Assembly: GCA_018711755.1 (NCBI GenBank)
Contig: DVHY01000134.1
Coordinates: 1 to 16,950 of the forward strand
DNA: 16,950 bases
Reading direction: 5' to 3'
DNA from: Candidatus Limivicinus faecipullorum
Lineage (GTDB): Bacteria; Bacillota; Clostridia; Oscillospirales; Oscillospiraceae
Position 1 is the stretch's first letter. Every line of letters begins with the position of its first letter. The translations under genes and the position numbers were made by a program. Of the stretch, positions 6,455-16,110 are shown in pieces. The notes under the pieces were generated by a model. It had not been told where the DNA came from and did not search any database. It saw only the letters and a list, made by a program, of their open reading frames with translations.

Positions 6455-7387
6455 TCAATCTTTGACCTCTATATCCAGGCCCAATTCTCTGGGCAGGAAA
6501 CGGGGGCAGACGTTTTCCGACAGGGTTATCACCGAGGCGGCCAGCTTGGTGCCTATCTGCATGGCCTCCTCAATGGTCTTTCCGTAGGTCAATCCGATGG
6601 CCACTCCGGCGCAGTAGGCGTCGCCGGCCCCGGTGGTGTCCCTCACCTGGACGGACTTGGCCGGGCAGACGCCGCAGTTGCCGTGCATGTCCGCATACAC
6701 CGAGCCCCGGACGCCCATGGTCACCACCACCGCCGGTATTTTGGCCCGCTTCACCTTTTCCCTCAGCTCCAGGCACAGCTCCTCCGGGCTGAGCTTTGAA
6801 AAGTCGCTGACGAAGAGTATGCCCGCCTCCAGCACGTTGCACACGAAACAGTCCGTGGACTGGAGGAAGTCCCGCCGCTGGGAGGCGATACCCATGTTTG
6901 CCACCACGGCGTATACTTTTTTGTTGTATTTTTTTGCAAACTTGAAGACCTGCTTTATTATCTCCTTGTCCAGGTCTATCTCTATGACTATGCTGTCGGC
7001 GTCGGCGAATATCCGGTCCCCGTCCTCCTCCAGCAGCTGGGCCATATAGCTCAGATCTGGCCTTTTGGATATGGAGCCGGCCAGGTCCCCGGTGTTGTCA
7101 AAGACCGCCAGCCACATACCCATGCCGTCGGGCACCTGTCGGATGAAGCTGGTGTCCACTTTGTGGTTCCTGAGTTTTTTAAGCACCGCCTCCCCCTGGT
7201 CGTCGTCATCCACCAGGCTGACGAAGCGGGGCCGCAGCTCCACGTTGGCGATATCCTCCGCCACGTTCCTGCCCACGCCCCCGTGTACTATCTCCACCCG
7301 CCCGGCGTTGCGCCCGGTGGGGATGTAATTGTCCTCGGGAAAGCCCTTAACGTCCACGAAAACTGCGCCGATAACAACAATTGCCAT
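6455..7387 (-). CDS. PfkB-family sugar or nucleoside kinase
   Basis: ATP-dependent kinase of the ribokinase/PfkB fold, 310 residues from the chosen start. The N-terminal glycine motif GGVGRNVAE (36-44) and the C-terminal signature DTTGAGDAYCAG (250-261), with catalytic Asp256 and its anion hole, are both present. The start at 7387 is chosen because AGAGGAGA precedes that ATG at good spacing and MAIVVIGAVFVDV matches the usual family beginning; an upstream in-frame ATG would add 23 unrelated residues. The GGVxRNVAE form is reminiscent of pseudouridine-kinase-like members, but fructokinase or ribokinase activity is equally possible, and no glycosidase partner is adjacent. It is a single-gene unit with its own promoter and terminator. 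Confidence 0.9.
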   Translation of the reverse strand: MAIVVIGAVFVDVKGFPEDNYIPTGRNAGRVEIVHGGVGRNVAEDIANVELRPRFVSLVDDDDQGEAVLKKLRNHKVDTSFIRQVPDGMGMWLAVFDNTGDLAGSISKRPDLSYMAQLLEEDGDRIFADADSIVIEIDLDKEIIKQVFKFAKKYNKKVYAVVANMGIASQRRDFLQSTDCFVCNVLEAGILFVSDFSKLSPEELCLELREKVKRAKIPAVVVTMGVRGSVYADMHGNCGVCPAKSVQVRDTTGAGDAYCAGVAIGLTYGKTIEEAMQIGTKLAASVITLSENVCPRFLPRELGLDIEVKD

Positions 7388-7427
7388 ATCTGTCTCCTCT
7401 CTGCATATGTCAATATGTGTAAATAAA

Positions 7428-7456
7428 AGGATATTAGACCCGGCCCGGTTTGTCAA
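7428..7456 (-). promoter_or_regulatory. Promoter of the kinase gene
   Basis: On the minus strand TTGACA (7451-7456), a 17-base spacer and TATCCT (7428-7433) lie 41 bases before the chosen ATG. The -35 matches consensus; the -10 matches four of six bases. Confidence 0.65.
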
Positions 7457-7467
7457 TATTAAAGCTG

Positions 7468-7495
7468 TTGACTGTACTATAAAATGTGATAAAAT
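7468..7495 (+). promoter_or_regulatory. Promoter of galM-glnN group
   Basis: TTGACT (7468-7473), a 16-base spacer and TAAAAT (7490-7495) lie about 50 bases before the galM start. It is back to back with the kinase promoter, so the two transcripts diverge from a core of under 70 bases. Confidence 0.6.
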
Positions 7496-7532
7496 TCAGA
7501 GTGAAAAAATTTACCCTCAGGCAGGGGGATAT

Positions 7533-7539
7533 GGAGGTG
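7533..7539 (+). promoter_or_regulatory. Ribosome binding site deciding the galM start
   Basis: GGAGGTG lies six bases before the ATG at 7546. The earlier in-frame starts at 7486 and 7531 lack comparable sites, and the 7486 ATG overlaps the predicted promoter. Confidence 0.8.
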
Positions 7540-7545
7540 CCTCAC

Positions 7546-8568
7546 ATGGCAGCAGTTGTACACAGCTTCGGGCAGACGTCCCAAGGGCAGCCGGTACGCT
7601 CCTACAGTCTGGAAAACAAAAACGGCGCCCGGGCCGTGCTGATAGACTACGGGGCCGCCCTTCAGTCCCTGTGCTTCAAGGACCGCCGTGGCGAGCCTGT
7701 GGACCTGGTCCAGGGCTTCGACAGCGTGGAGGGCTACGAGAACCAGGACGCCTACATAGGGGCGACCATAGGCCGTGTGGCAAACCGCATCGGCGGCAGC
7801 CGCTTCTCCCTGGGGGGAAAGGAATACAGGCTCTATCCCAACGACGGGGAGAACCATCTCCACGGCGGCAAAAAGGGCTTTGATAAATTTGTCTGGCAGA
7901 GCGATACCGGGGAGGACTTCGTCCGCTTCTCCCGCCTGTCTCCCCACGGGGAGGAGGGCTATCCCGGCAATCTCCGGGTCTCCGTCACCTATACCCTCAC
8001 CAACAGCGACGAGCTGCGCATCGCCTATGAGGCCATCAGTGACGCCGATACGGTGCTGAGCCTCACCAACCACAGCTACTTCAACCTGGACGGGGGCGGC
8101 AGCGTGCTGGACCAGCAGCTGATGATAAATGCCCAGCGTTATCTGGAGCTGGGCCCGGGGCTCATCCCCACGGGCCGGGCTCTCCCCGTGGCGGACACGC
8201 CCTTTGATTTCACCACCATGAAAGCCATAGGCCGGGACATTGAGGCCGACGACCCCCAGCTGCGCCTGGGCGGAGGTTACGACCACAACTTCATTCTCTC
8301 CGGCCCTCTGGCAGCCGCAGCCTACAGCCAACGCAGCGGCATAGAGCTGCGCTGCTACACCGATCTGCCGGGAATGCAGCTGTATACCGCAAACTTCCTG
8401 GGGGAGTTTACCGGCAAGGGCGGGCGGAAGATGGGGCCCCGCCAGGCTTTCTGCCTGGAGACCCAGCTCTTCCCTGACGCCATGGGCCATTACGGCTTCC
8501 CCTCTCCCCTTCTCCGCGCCGGAGAAAAGCTGTCTTACGAGACCGTATATAAACTTTCTCTCAAGTGA
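7546..8568 (+). CDS. galM: Aldose 1-epimerase (mutarotase)
   Basis: Interconverts alpha and beta anomers of glucose, galactose and related aldoses in the cytoplasm; 340 residues, the normal size. Family motifs are all present: GATIGRVANRI (72-82), ENHLHGGKKGFDK (102-114), TNHSYFNLDG with the catalytic acid His176, GGGYDHNF with Asp246, and CLETQLFPDAMGH with the catalytic base Glu305. It could anomerise sugars released by malto-oligosaccharide breakdown, which would link it to the cluster on the other strand. Its TGA stop is part of the ribosome binding site for the next gene, so the two are probably co-transcribed and coupled. Confidence 0.95.
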   Translation: MAAVVHSFGQTSQGQPVRSYSLENKNGARAVLIDYGAALQSLCFKDRRGEPVDLVQGFDSVEGYENQDAYIGATIGRVANRIGGSRFSLGGKEYRLYPNDGENHLHGGKKGFDKFVWQSDTGEDFVRFSRLSPHGEEGYPGNLRVSVTYTLTNSDELRIAYEAISDADTVLSLTNHSYFNLDGGGSVLDQQLMINAQRYLELGPGLIPTGRALPVADTPFDFTTMKAIGRDIEADDPQLRLGGGYDHNFILSGPLAAAAYSQRSGIELRCYTDLPGMQLYTANFLGEFTGKGGRKMGPRQAFCLETQLFPDAMGHYGFPSPLLRAGEKLSYETVYKLSLK

Positions 8569-8576
8569 GGTACAAA

Positions 8577-10676
<2,100 letters not shown>

Positions 10677-10693
10677 AAAGGGCTGTATGAGCT

Positions 10694-10948
10694 TTGAAAA
10701 TATACGGATATAACGGCCAAAAGAATATCTGCGGGGACAGGCTGCGTCAGCTGCGCCTTATGCGCCGGCTGTCCCAGGCCGCCCTTGCCGCCAAGATGCA
10801 GACCGAGGGCGTGCCCATGGAGCAGGACATCATCAGCCGAATAGAGTCCGGGGAGCGGCTGGTCACCGACTATGAAGCCTATACTTTCGCAAAGCTTCTT
10901 GGGGTCAGTCTGGATGAGCTTATAGTCCCAACCGGCCAGGAAGATTGA
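10694..10948 (+). CDS. Small XRE-family HTH regulator
   Basis: An 84-residue single-domain DNA-binding protein. After a short lead (MKIYGYNGQKN), GDRLRQLRLMRRLSQAALAAKM (14-35) begins the Cro/C1-type helix-turn-helix, followed by MEQDIISRIESGERLVTDYEAYTFAKLLGVSLDELI (42-77), which holds the conserved recognition-helix and I-ESG-R pattern. The start is a TTG, as no in-frame ATG gives the full domain; AAAAGGG lies about 11 bases upstream, a loose spacing. It lies 17 bases after glnN and just before a terminator, so it is very likely co-transcribed with glnN. Its target is unknown; control of the nitrogen gene is inference. Confidence 0.82.
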   Translation: MKIYGYNGQKNICGDRLRQLRLMRRLSQAALAAKMQTEGVPMEQDIISRIESGERLVTDYEAYTFAKLLGVSLDELIVPTGQED

Positions 10949-10964
10949 ATAGCTATAAACAGTC

Positions 10965-10994
10965 AAACCGCAGCGGCTTTCGCCGCTGCGGTTT
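10965..10994. terminator. Bidirectional terminator between convergent clusters
   Basis: A perfect 13-bp stem (AAACCGCAGCGGC / GCCGCTGCGGTTT) with a TTTC loop sits 16 bases after the XRE stop and 17 bases from the stop of the opposing membrane-protein gene. T-rich arm ends on both strands (GGTTTCGTT; GGTTTGACTG) suit use in both directions. Confidence 0.88.
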
Positions 10995-11011
10995 CGTTAT
11001 GGCAAAAACAT

Positions 11012-12916
11012 TTACTGTTCGCTGTCTTTTTTACTTTTATTTGCTATGAAGCAGTACCAGCTCATCACCACCGGCAGGGAATAGAGTATGGGATAGGCAT
11101 AGCGGGGAGTACCCCGTATGCCGGGGGCCGCCACGATTATTGCCAGGCTCAGCAGCAGGGGCAGGGCCGGGATGAAGAAATTCCACAGCCTGCGCCGCAG
11201 GGCGTAACAGCAGAAGAACAGCAGTACCAGCACATACACCGATACATTGCACACCAGTCCGCTGAAGGGCAGGTACATCAAATCGAAGTTGAATTCGTTG
11301 CGGATATTGTTCACTCTGGGCAGCACCTCCACGTCGGTAATGCCGATAGTCTCTGCGGCATGGAGATGGTATTTGTTCAGGGTGCCCACAGCCAGCTGGT
11401 TCCCCTCCTGGAAGGGATATACCAGGGGATAGTTCTGGTTCACCGTAGCCTTTATATATACGAAGGGGTGCTTCAGGCCCTGCTTGAGCCAGGTCTTCAG
11501 ATAGTTCAGCACATCTTCCGTGGTGGCTTCGGGGTTGAACTTGTCCTTAACCGGGTCTGACTCCATGGGGTAGTAGTCCGCCGCCATGTTGTCATAGTCC
11601 AGCACGGCGCTGATGGCGGCCTTCTCTTCCTCGGTCACCTCGTCCCCCCGCTCCAGCACATAGCGGGCGGTCTGCTGTATGGGCAGGGATAGGGCCTCCC
11701 GGATACTGCCTTTCTCTATATCGTAGTAGCTCATCAGCCCGCCCAGTATCAGGTTTGCAGCCAGCACCGGCAGCAGCAGGCAGAGGGCGATACGTCTGGG
11801 CATTCCGCTCTTTTTGCCTTTTCTATACCCCACAAAGAACACTATCAGCAGCAGCAAAACCATGGGATATATCACATATTTGCCGTTGTTCCTGAAGAGC
11901 ATGACGGCCATTATGCTCAGGGCCAGCAGGGCGATGTGTCCCTTGCTGCTCCAATAGTTCCGCCCCAGATACAGCATATATACCAGCTCCGTGACAAACA
12001 GCAGCACGGCCCAGGAGTACACATTGTCCTTTATCACCGTGGGGTAGGAGGTGACGAAGTAGGGGCTGAAAAGTATGGCCAGCAGGCTTATGAGCCGGAG
12101 ATATCTGGGGGCTCCCAGGCGTCTCATGGTGTACAGGCAGTAGGCAAAGACCGCCGAATACATCCCCGTCTGCAAAAGCATAACCGCAAAAAGCCCCAGG
12201 TTTGCGCTGCCCAGCTTTTTGCCCAGGGCGATGATGGATGCAAAGTAGACGGTGTGTGCCGGCGGATGGTGGGAGGTGAACTCATAGAGGCCCCAGTCAG
12301 GCCGTACCACCTTGAAGAACATCCCCGCCTGGTTCCAGGAGTCGGCATTCATGCCCCCCGGATATACAAGAACAAGCGGCAGTACGCAGCTGAGGAGTAT
12401 GATGACAAATGGGCAGAGAAAGCTGTGCCGCCGGTAAAAGGCGGTGAGCCGGCCCTCGTTTTTCCAGCTCAGGTCTGCGCCGCTGTCCACAAAAATGTCC
12501 AGTGCAACGGCCAGTTGCGTGAGCAGCCAGGAGCTGCCCAGAAGATAGATACAACATTTCAGCAACTGACCTGTGCCGGAGGTGAGGCTCTGGAGGGTGT
12601 TGTCCTGTACGAAGCCCTCAGCCATAAGCCAGATGACGGCTATAAAGAAACAGACCAGCGGCAGCAGAACATAATTTCCCCTGCGTTTTTTCTCGTTCCA
12701 GCGATGGAGCAGAAACAGGGCCACGGCAAGGATGCTGGCCTGGACGGCCGTGCCGTCCAGACTGCGGCGCAAATTCTCCATCATGTTCAGGATACTGCTG
12801 CCCAGAGCCGCATTGCTCAGCTCCGGCTCCGGGAAGCTCATGCACAGGGCCATGGCCGCCAGGACGGCGAATATTGCCGCCGCCCCATTGCCCAGGGATT
12901 TTTTATCCGTCTTCAC
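11012..12916 (-). CDS. Polytopic membrane protein, DUF6020/GT-C-like (copy A)
   Basis: A 634-residue integral membrane protein with a dozen or so hydrophobic segments (for example about 11-28, 59-71, 82-99, 121-141, 168-185, 241-262, 325-341, 348-363, 376-394, 557-571, 582-597). The pattern is GT-C-like: an acidic residue in the first outside loop (YPGGMNADSW, Asp192), then HHPP (216-219), IKDN (295-298), a soluble-looking stretch with LPIQQTARY (411-419) and GTPRYAYP (602-609). I assign it to DUF6020 from memory of family features. It starts with GTG overlapping the GT2 stop (GTGA), so translation is coupled. Role inferred: transfer of a sugar from a polyprenyl-phosphate carrier to a surface acceptor. 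It is clearly homologous to the 13950-15848 gene. Confidence 0.8.
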   Translation of the reverse strand: MKTDKKSLGNGAAAIFAVLAAMALCMSFPEPELSNAALGSSILNMMENLRRSLDGTAVQASILAVALFLLHRWNEKKRRGNYVLLPLVCFFIAVIWLMAEGFVQDNTLQSLTSGTGQLLKCCIYLLGSSWLLTQLAVALDIFVDSGADLSWKNEGRLTAFYRRHSFLCPFVIILLSCVLPLVLVYPGGMNADSWNQAGMFFKVVRPDWGLYEFTSHHPPAHTVYFASIIALGKKLGSANLGLFAVMLLQTGMYSAVFAYCLYTMRRLGAPRYLRLISLLAILFSPYFVTSYPTVIKDNVYSWAVLLFVTELVYMLYLGRNYWSSKGHIALLALSIMAVMLFRNNGKYVIYPMVLLLLIVFFVGYRKGKKSGMPRRIALCLLLPVLAANLILGGLMSYYDIEKGSIREALSLPIQQTARYVLERGDEVTEEEKAAISAVLDYDNMAADYYPMESDPVKDKFNPEATTEDVLNYLKTWLKQGLKHPFVYIKATVNQNYPLVYPFQEGNQLAVGTLNKYHLHAAETIGITDVEVLPRVNNIRNEFNFDLMYLPFSGLVCNVSVYVLVLLFFCCYALRRRLWNFFIPALPLLLSLAIIVAAPGIRGTPRYAYPILYSLPVVMSWYCFIANKSKKDSEQ

Positions 12917-13863
12917 CTGCTCCCCTCCATTTTCTGCCGGTATCTGTTGTGGATGTCTATAAGTCTCATCTCAAAGTCGTGGCGGTTCTTCTCATGGAGG
13001 GTCTCCAGAATGAGCCCTGAGAAAAAGCTCTGAATGGCGGCGATAGCCGCAAAGCCGCTGACGATGAGGGTGGGGAAACGCAGCACTTCACCGGTATGCA
13101 GAAATTCGTTGAGCACCGGGAAGAACATCACTGCGGCAATCAGGGCCAGTACCAGGGCAATGAGGCCGAAAAACGCAAAGGGCTTGTTGTTCTTATAGAG
13201 CTTGCCTATAGTTCCCAGGACCTTTACGCCGTCGGAAACGGTGTTCAGCTTGGAAACGCTGCCCTCAGGCCTGTCTCTGTAGCTCACCACCACGTTTTCC
13301 ACCAGCATGTTCTTCTCAATGGCGTGGATGCTCATTTCCGTCTCTATCTCAAAGCCCTTGCTGAGCACGGGGAAGCTCTTCACGAACTGATAGCTGAAGG
13401 CCCGGTAGCCGGTCATAATGTCCCGTATGTCGCTTTTAAACAGGGCGTTGATGCTGTGGCGCACCAGTTTGTTGCCGAAGTTGTGGAAAGGCCGCTTGTT
13501 TTCGGTGAAATATGTAGCGGAGAGCCGGTCTCCCACCACCATGTCCACGCCCCGCTCCAGCACTTTTTTCGCCATCTCCGGGGCAAACTCTGCGGGATAA
13601 GTGTCATCTCCATCGGCCATAATGTAGCACCGGGCGTCTATCTCCCGGAACATACGGCGTATCACGTTGCCCTTGCCCTGCTGGTATTCATGGCGCACCA
13701 CAGCTCCGGCGGCGGCAGCTATCTCCGCCGTGCCGTCGGTGGAATTGTTGTCATAAACATATATCACTGTGTCCTCCGGCAGCACGGCCTTGAAGTCCGC
13801 CACCACCTTGGCCACCGTCCTGCTCTCGTTATAGCAGGGAATAAGTACCGCTATTGTGTCCAT
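12913..13863 (-). CDS. GT2 glycosyltransferase, polyprenyl-phosphate sugar synthase type
   Basis: A 316-residue GT-A enzyme predicted to load a sugar from a nucleotide donor onto undecaprenyl phosphate. It opens with AVLIPCYNESRTV (5-17), has DNNSTDGT (38-45), ADGDDTYP with the metal-binding Asp residues (83-90), SKGFEIETEMSIHA (168-181) and YRDRPEGSVSKLNTVSDGVKVL-type hallmarks of DPM1/GtrB/CsbB enzymes (195-216). Two C-terminal membrane helices (about 228-250 and 264-286) anchor it. The ATG has GGAGG at good spacing. It lies between two homologous GT-C-like genes and overlaps the second by four bases. The sugar is not determinable from sequence. Confidence 0.92.
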   Translation of the reverse strand: MDTIAVLIPCYNESRTVAKVVADFKAVLPEDTVIYVYDNNSTDGTAEIAAAAGAVVRHEYQQGKGNVIRRMFREIDARCYIMADGDDTYPAEFAPEMAKKVLERGVDMVVGDRLSATYFTENKRPFHNFGNKLVRHSINALFKSDIRDIMTGYRAFSYQFVKSFPVLSKGFEIETEMSIHAIEKNMLVENVVVSYRDRPEGSVSKLNTVSDGVKVLGTIGKLYKNNKPFAFFGLIALVLALIAAVMFFPVLNEFLHTGEVLRFPTLIVSGFAAIAAIQSFFSGLILETLHEKNRHDFEMRLIDIHNRYRQKMEGSR

Positions 13864-13949
13864 ATCCTATCCTCCGCGGGGTCCGTTCCCCTAGTCGTAT
13901 TTTTAATCAGGCCGGTTACCCGGCACGGTATTGCCGCTACATCTCGGTC

Positions 13950-15848
13950 TCAGGCTTTTTCTTTACCCATATCCTCCCGGCACAGGCGGATAAAATAGGC
14001 CGCCATCAAGGGCATGGGATATATCACGGGGAAAACATACCTGGGGTTTCCTATCACCGCCGGAGCAAACACCGCCACCGCTATGCTGAGCAGTACCGGC
14101 ACGGCGAGGAGCAGGAAAGCATATTTCTTTCTCACCGCCGCTATAAGACTCAGGAAAAAAGCGGCTATGATATACGGAGCGGTGTGGCTTATCATACCTA
14201 TCACCGGCGAAGAGTACATCAGATAAAACCACTGGGTGAGCACATTTCTCTCCGTGTCCAGGGATTCGGGCAGCGAGACGCCTGTAGCCGCCACCACGTC
14301 AGGTATGAACCAGGCCCCGTCGCTGAAGCCCACATATACCGTCCTGTTCTCGGCAAAGGGATATACCAGGGCATAGATCTGGTTTGCCGTGGCCTCCACA
14401 TAGGTCAGGGGATGCTTGAAGAACATCTTCAGCCACGCCTCCAGATACGCCTTCAGCTCGTCGCTGCCGCAGCCCTCCTTAAACTCCGCTTTCACCGGGT
14501 CGGAGATTATGGGTATATAGAGCTCCGCCAGCCGGTCATAGGGCAATACGGCGTCTATAGCCTCCCGCTCCTCCTCTGTCACCTCTTCCCCGTGGTCCCT
14601 CACATATCTTGCGGTCTGCTGGAAGGGTAGGGACAGGCTCTCGGCTATGCTGCCGGGGGCGATGTCATAATGTTTTATAATGGCGGAGTTGACGGCCACA
14701 GCAGCCGCCACAGGCAGCAGCATGAGCAGCAGCAGTCTCACTGTCTTGCTCCGGCCCAAGCTTTTCCTTTTTACAATAAGCACTGCGGCAAGCAGGATGA
14801 AGCTGGGATAGAGCACATAGCAGCCGTTTTTCCTCATAAGCAGCACACCCATTATTGCCAGGGCGGTGATGAGCAGCTGTTTTTTACTTTTCAAAAAGCT
14901 CTCCATATCCAGCAGAGCGTATATGAACTGGGCCATCATAAGCAGGAAGGCCATGGAAAAAGGCACATCCTTCAGCAAAGTGCCCACCCGGTCGGCGACG
15001 AAGGGTGAGAAAACTGCCGTCAGCAGGCTCAACAGCCTTATCCACTTGGGGGCTCCCAGCTTTTCATACAGGCAAAACACATAGGCCAGCGCCAGGGCAG
15101 CCATCAGCACCTGCAGCAGCACAAAGAGGAAAAGGCCCAGGTTTGCGCTTCCCAGAGCCAGGCCAAGGCGGCTGAATATCCCCAGGAGCATGGTATGCAC
15201 CGGGGGATGATGGGCGGTGAAGGGCTCGCTGCCCCAGTACTGGGCCAGCTGCATCCAGGCATCGGTACAGAAGGCGGCAGGGTAGCACGCCGCCACGGGC
15301 ACAGCCCAGCACAGCAGCAGAAACAGACTGACAGCCCAGAACCTGTGCCTGCTCAGTAAGGCCTTCAGTCCCCGGGGTGCGGGGAGACTCAGCTTGGTGT
15401 CCCAGCCGCTGTCCAGCAGAGAGCGGAAGCCCAGAAGCATAACATACAGGAACCAGGCGGCGCCCAGGTAAGATATGATGGATTTGACTATCTGCCCCGG
15501 GCTGGAGCACATAGTGGAGAAGTCCCCTCCGCTGTTGAAGCAGGCTCCCATGAGCCATAGCACCGCCGTAACGGCAGCCAACAGCACCGCCGTCCAATTT
15601 TCCCTGGATGTATCCTCTCTCAGCCTGAGGCTGAGCCAATAGATTCCCAGAGCCAGCAGGGTACTGATAAAGGCGTTGCCGTGAAAACTGGCAGCCAGGT
15701 TCCCGACTATCTCCTCGGCAATACCGTCAAAACGTTCTCCCCAAGGCACAGAAAAGCTCATGCACAGTGCGCAGGCAGCCATGAGGGACATGGCCAGGCT
15801 GAATAAGCGCCCCAGGCCCTCCGCCTTGCCGGCACGGCCCCGGTCCAT
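13950..15848 (-). CDS. Polytopic membrane protein, DUF6020/GT-C-like (copy B)
   Basis: A 632-residue homologue of the 11012-12916 product, with the same order of blocks: ALCMSF, CYPAAFCTDAW (Asp196), HHPP (213-216), LGSANLGLF, LLKD (291-294), RKNG (339-342), SLPFQQTARY (406-415) and GNPRYVFP (600-607). I chose the ATG at 15848 because AGGGG lies six bases before it and the length before the first helix then matches the partner (14 versus 13 residues). In-frame ATGs at 15917, 15899 and 15875 would give up to 655 residues, and the one at 15875 also has a fair site (GGGAGAG). Probably the first gene of the cluster; 86 bases separate it from the GT2 gene. Role inferred as for copy A, perhaps with a different acceptor. 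Confidence 0.8.
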   Translation of the reverse strand: MDRGRAGKAEGLGRLFSLAMSLMAACALCMSFSVPWGERFDGIAEEIVGNLAASFHGNAFISTLLALGIYWLSLRLREDTSRENWTAVLLAAVTAVLWLMGACFNSGGDFSTMCSSPGQIVKSIISYLGAAWFLYVMLLGFRSLLDSGWDTKLSLPAPRGLKALLSRHRFWAVSLFLLLCWAVPVAACYPAAFCTDAWMQLAQYWGSEPFTAHHPPVHTMLLGIFSRLGLALGSANLGLFLFVLLQVLMAALALAYVFCLYEKLGAPKWIRLLSLLTAVFSPFVADRVGTLLKDVPFSMAFLLMMAQFIYALLDMESFLKSKKQLLITALAIMGVLLMRKNGCYVLYPSFILLAAVLIVKRKSLGRSKTVRLLLLMLLPVAAAVAVNSAIIKHYDIAPGSIAESLSLPFQQTARYVRDHGEEVTEEEREAIDAVLPYDRLAELYIPIISDPVKAEFKEGCGSDELKAYLEAWLKMFFKHPLTYVEATANQIYALVYPFAENRTVYVGFSDGAWFIPDVVAATGVSLPESLDTERNVLTQWFYLMYSSPVIGMISHTAPYIIAAFFLSLIAAVRKKYAFLLLAVPVLLSIAVAVFAPAVIGNPRYVFPVIYPMPLMAAYFIRLCREDMGKEKA

Positions 15849-15983
15849 AACTATCCCCTGATTTCTTTTGCGCATATGCAGCCGCTCTCCCGGTAACATT
15901 TTTTTAAAGTTTAACATATCCCACGCCCTTTTTCAACATTATTTCCAGGCCTTGACAGTCTCAGGGCCACAACGTTCCATCCT

Positions 15984-16016
15984 TTCAGCCGCAGGCTGAA
16001 CGCCGGCGAAACGGCG
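15984..16016. repeat. Adjacent short palindromes upstream of the glycosylation cluster
   Basis: Two inverted repeats abut: TTCAGCC-gca-GGCTGAA (15984-16000) and CGCCG-gcgaaa-CGGCG (16001-16016). They fall in the 193-base gap between the peptidase stop and the membrane-protein gene, which otherwise shows no coding signal. They may be leader structures or repeat elements. CCTTTCAGCCG at 15981-15991 also occurs at 16901-16911. Confidence 0.45.
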
Positions 16017-16033
16017 CCCCTTAGCTCCAGTCC

Positions 16034-16066
16034 GAAAAAAGAAGCCGCAGCTCCCGGCTGCGGCTT
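16034..16066 (-). terminator. Rho-independent terminator of the zinc peptidase gene
   Basis: The 10-bp stem AAGCCGCAGC / GCTGCGGCTT (16042-16051, 16057-16066) with a five-base loop is followed on the minus strand by CTTTTTTC. It sits 44 bases after the peptidase stop, so the membrane-protein cluster downstream needs its own promoter. Confidence 0.88.
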
Positions 16067-16110
16067 TAAGCTCAATCGAGTTTCACTGTTTTCTATGTTG
16101 CAGCTGTGGC

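Noticed and set aside
6219..6458. A 79-codon minus-strand frame between kinase and regulator
   Set aside because: It spans the kinase terminator, the regulator promoter and the operator, so it is non-coding by context.
7388..7456. Upstream extension of the kinase by 23 residues
   Set aside because: The stretch contains the kinase promoter, and the downstream ATG has a good binding site and the usual family N-terminus.
11936..13998. Two plus-strand frames of 365 and 300 codons opposite the membrane protein and GT2 genes
   Set aside because: Antisense to well-supported genes, no binding sites in front and no recognisable domains.
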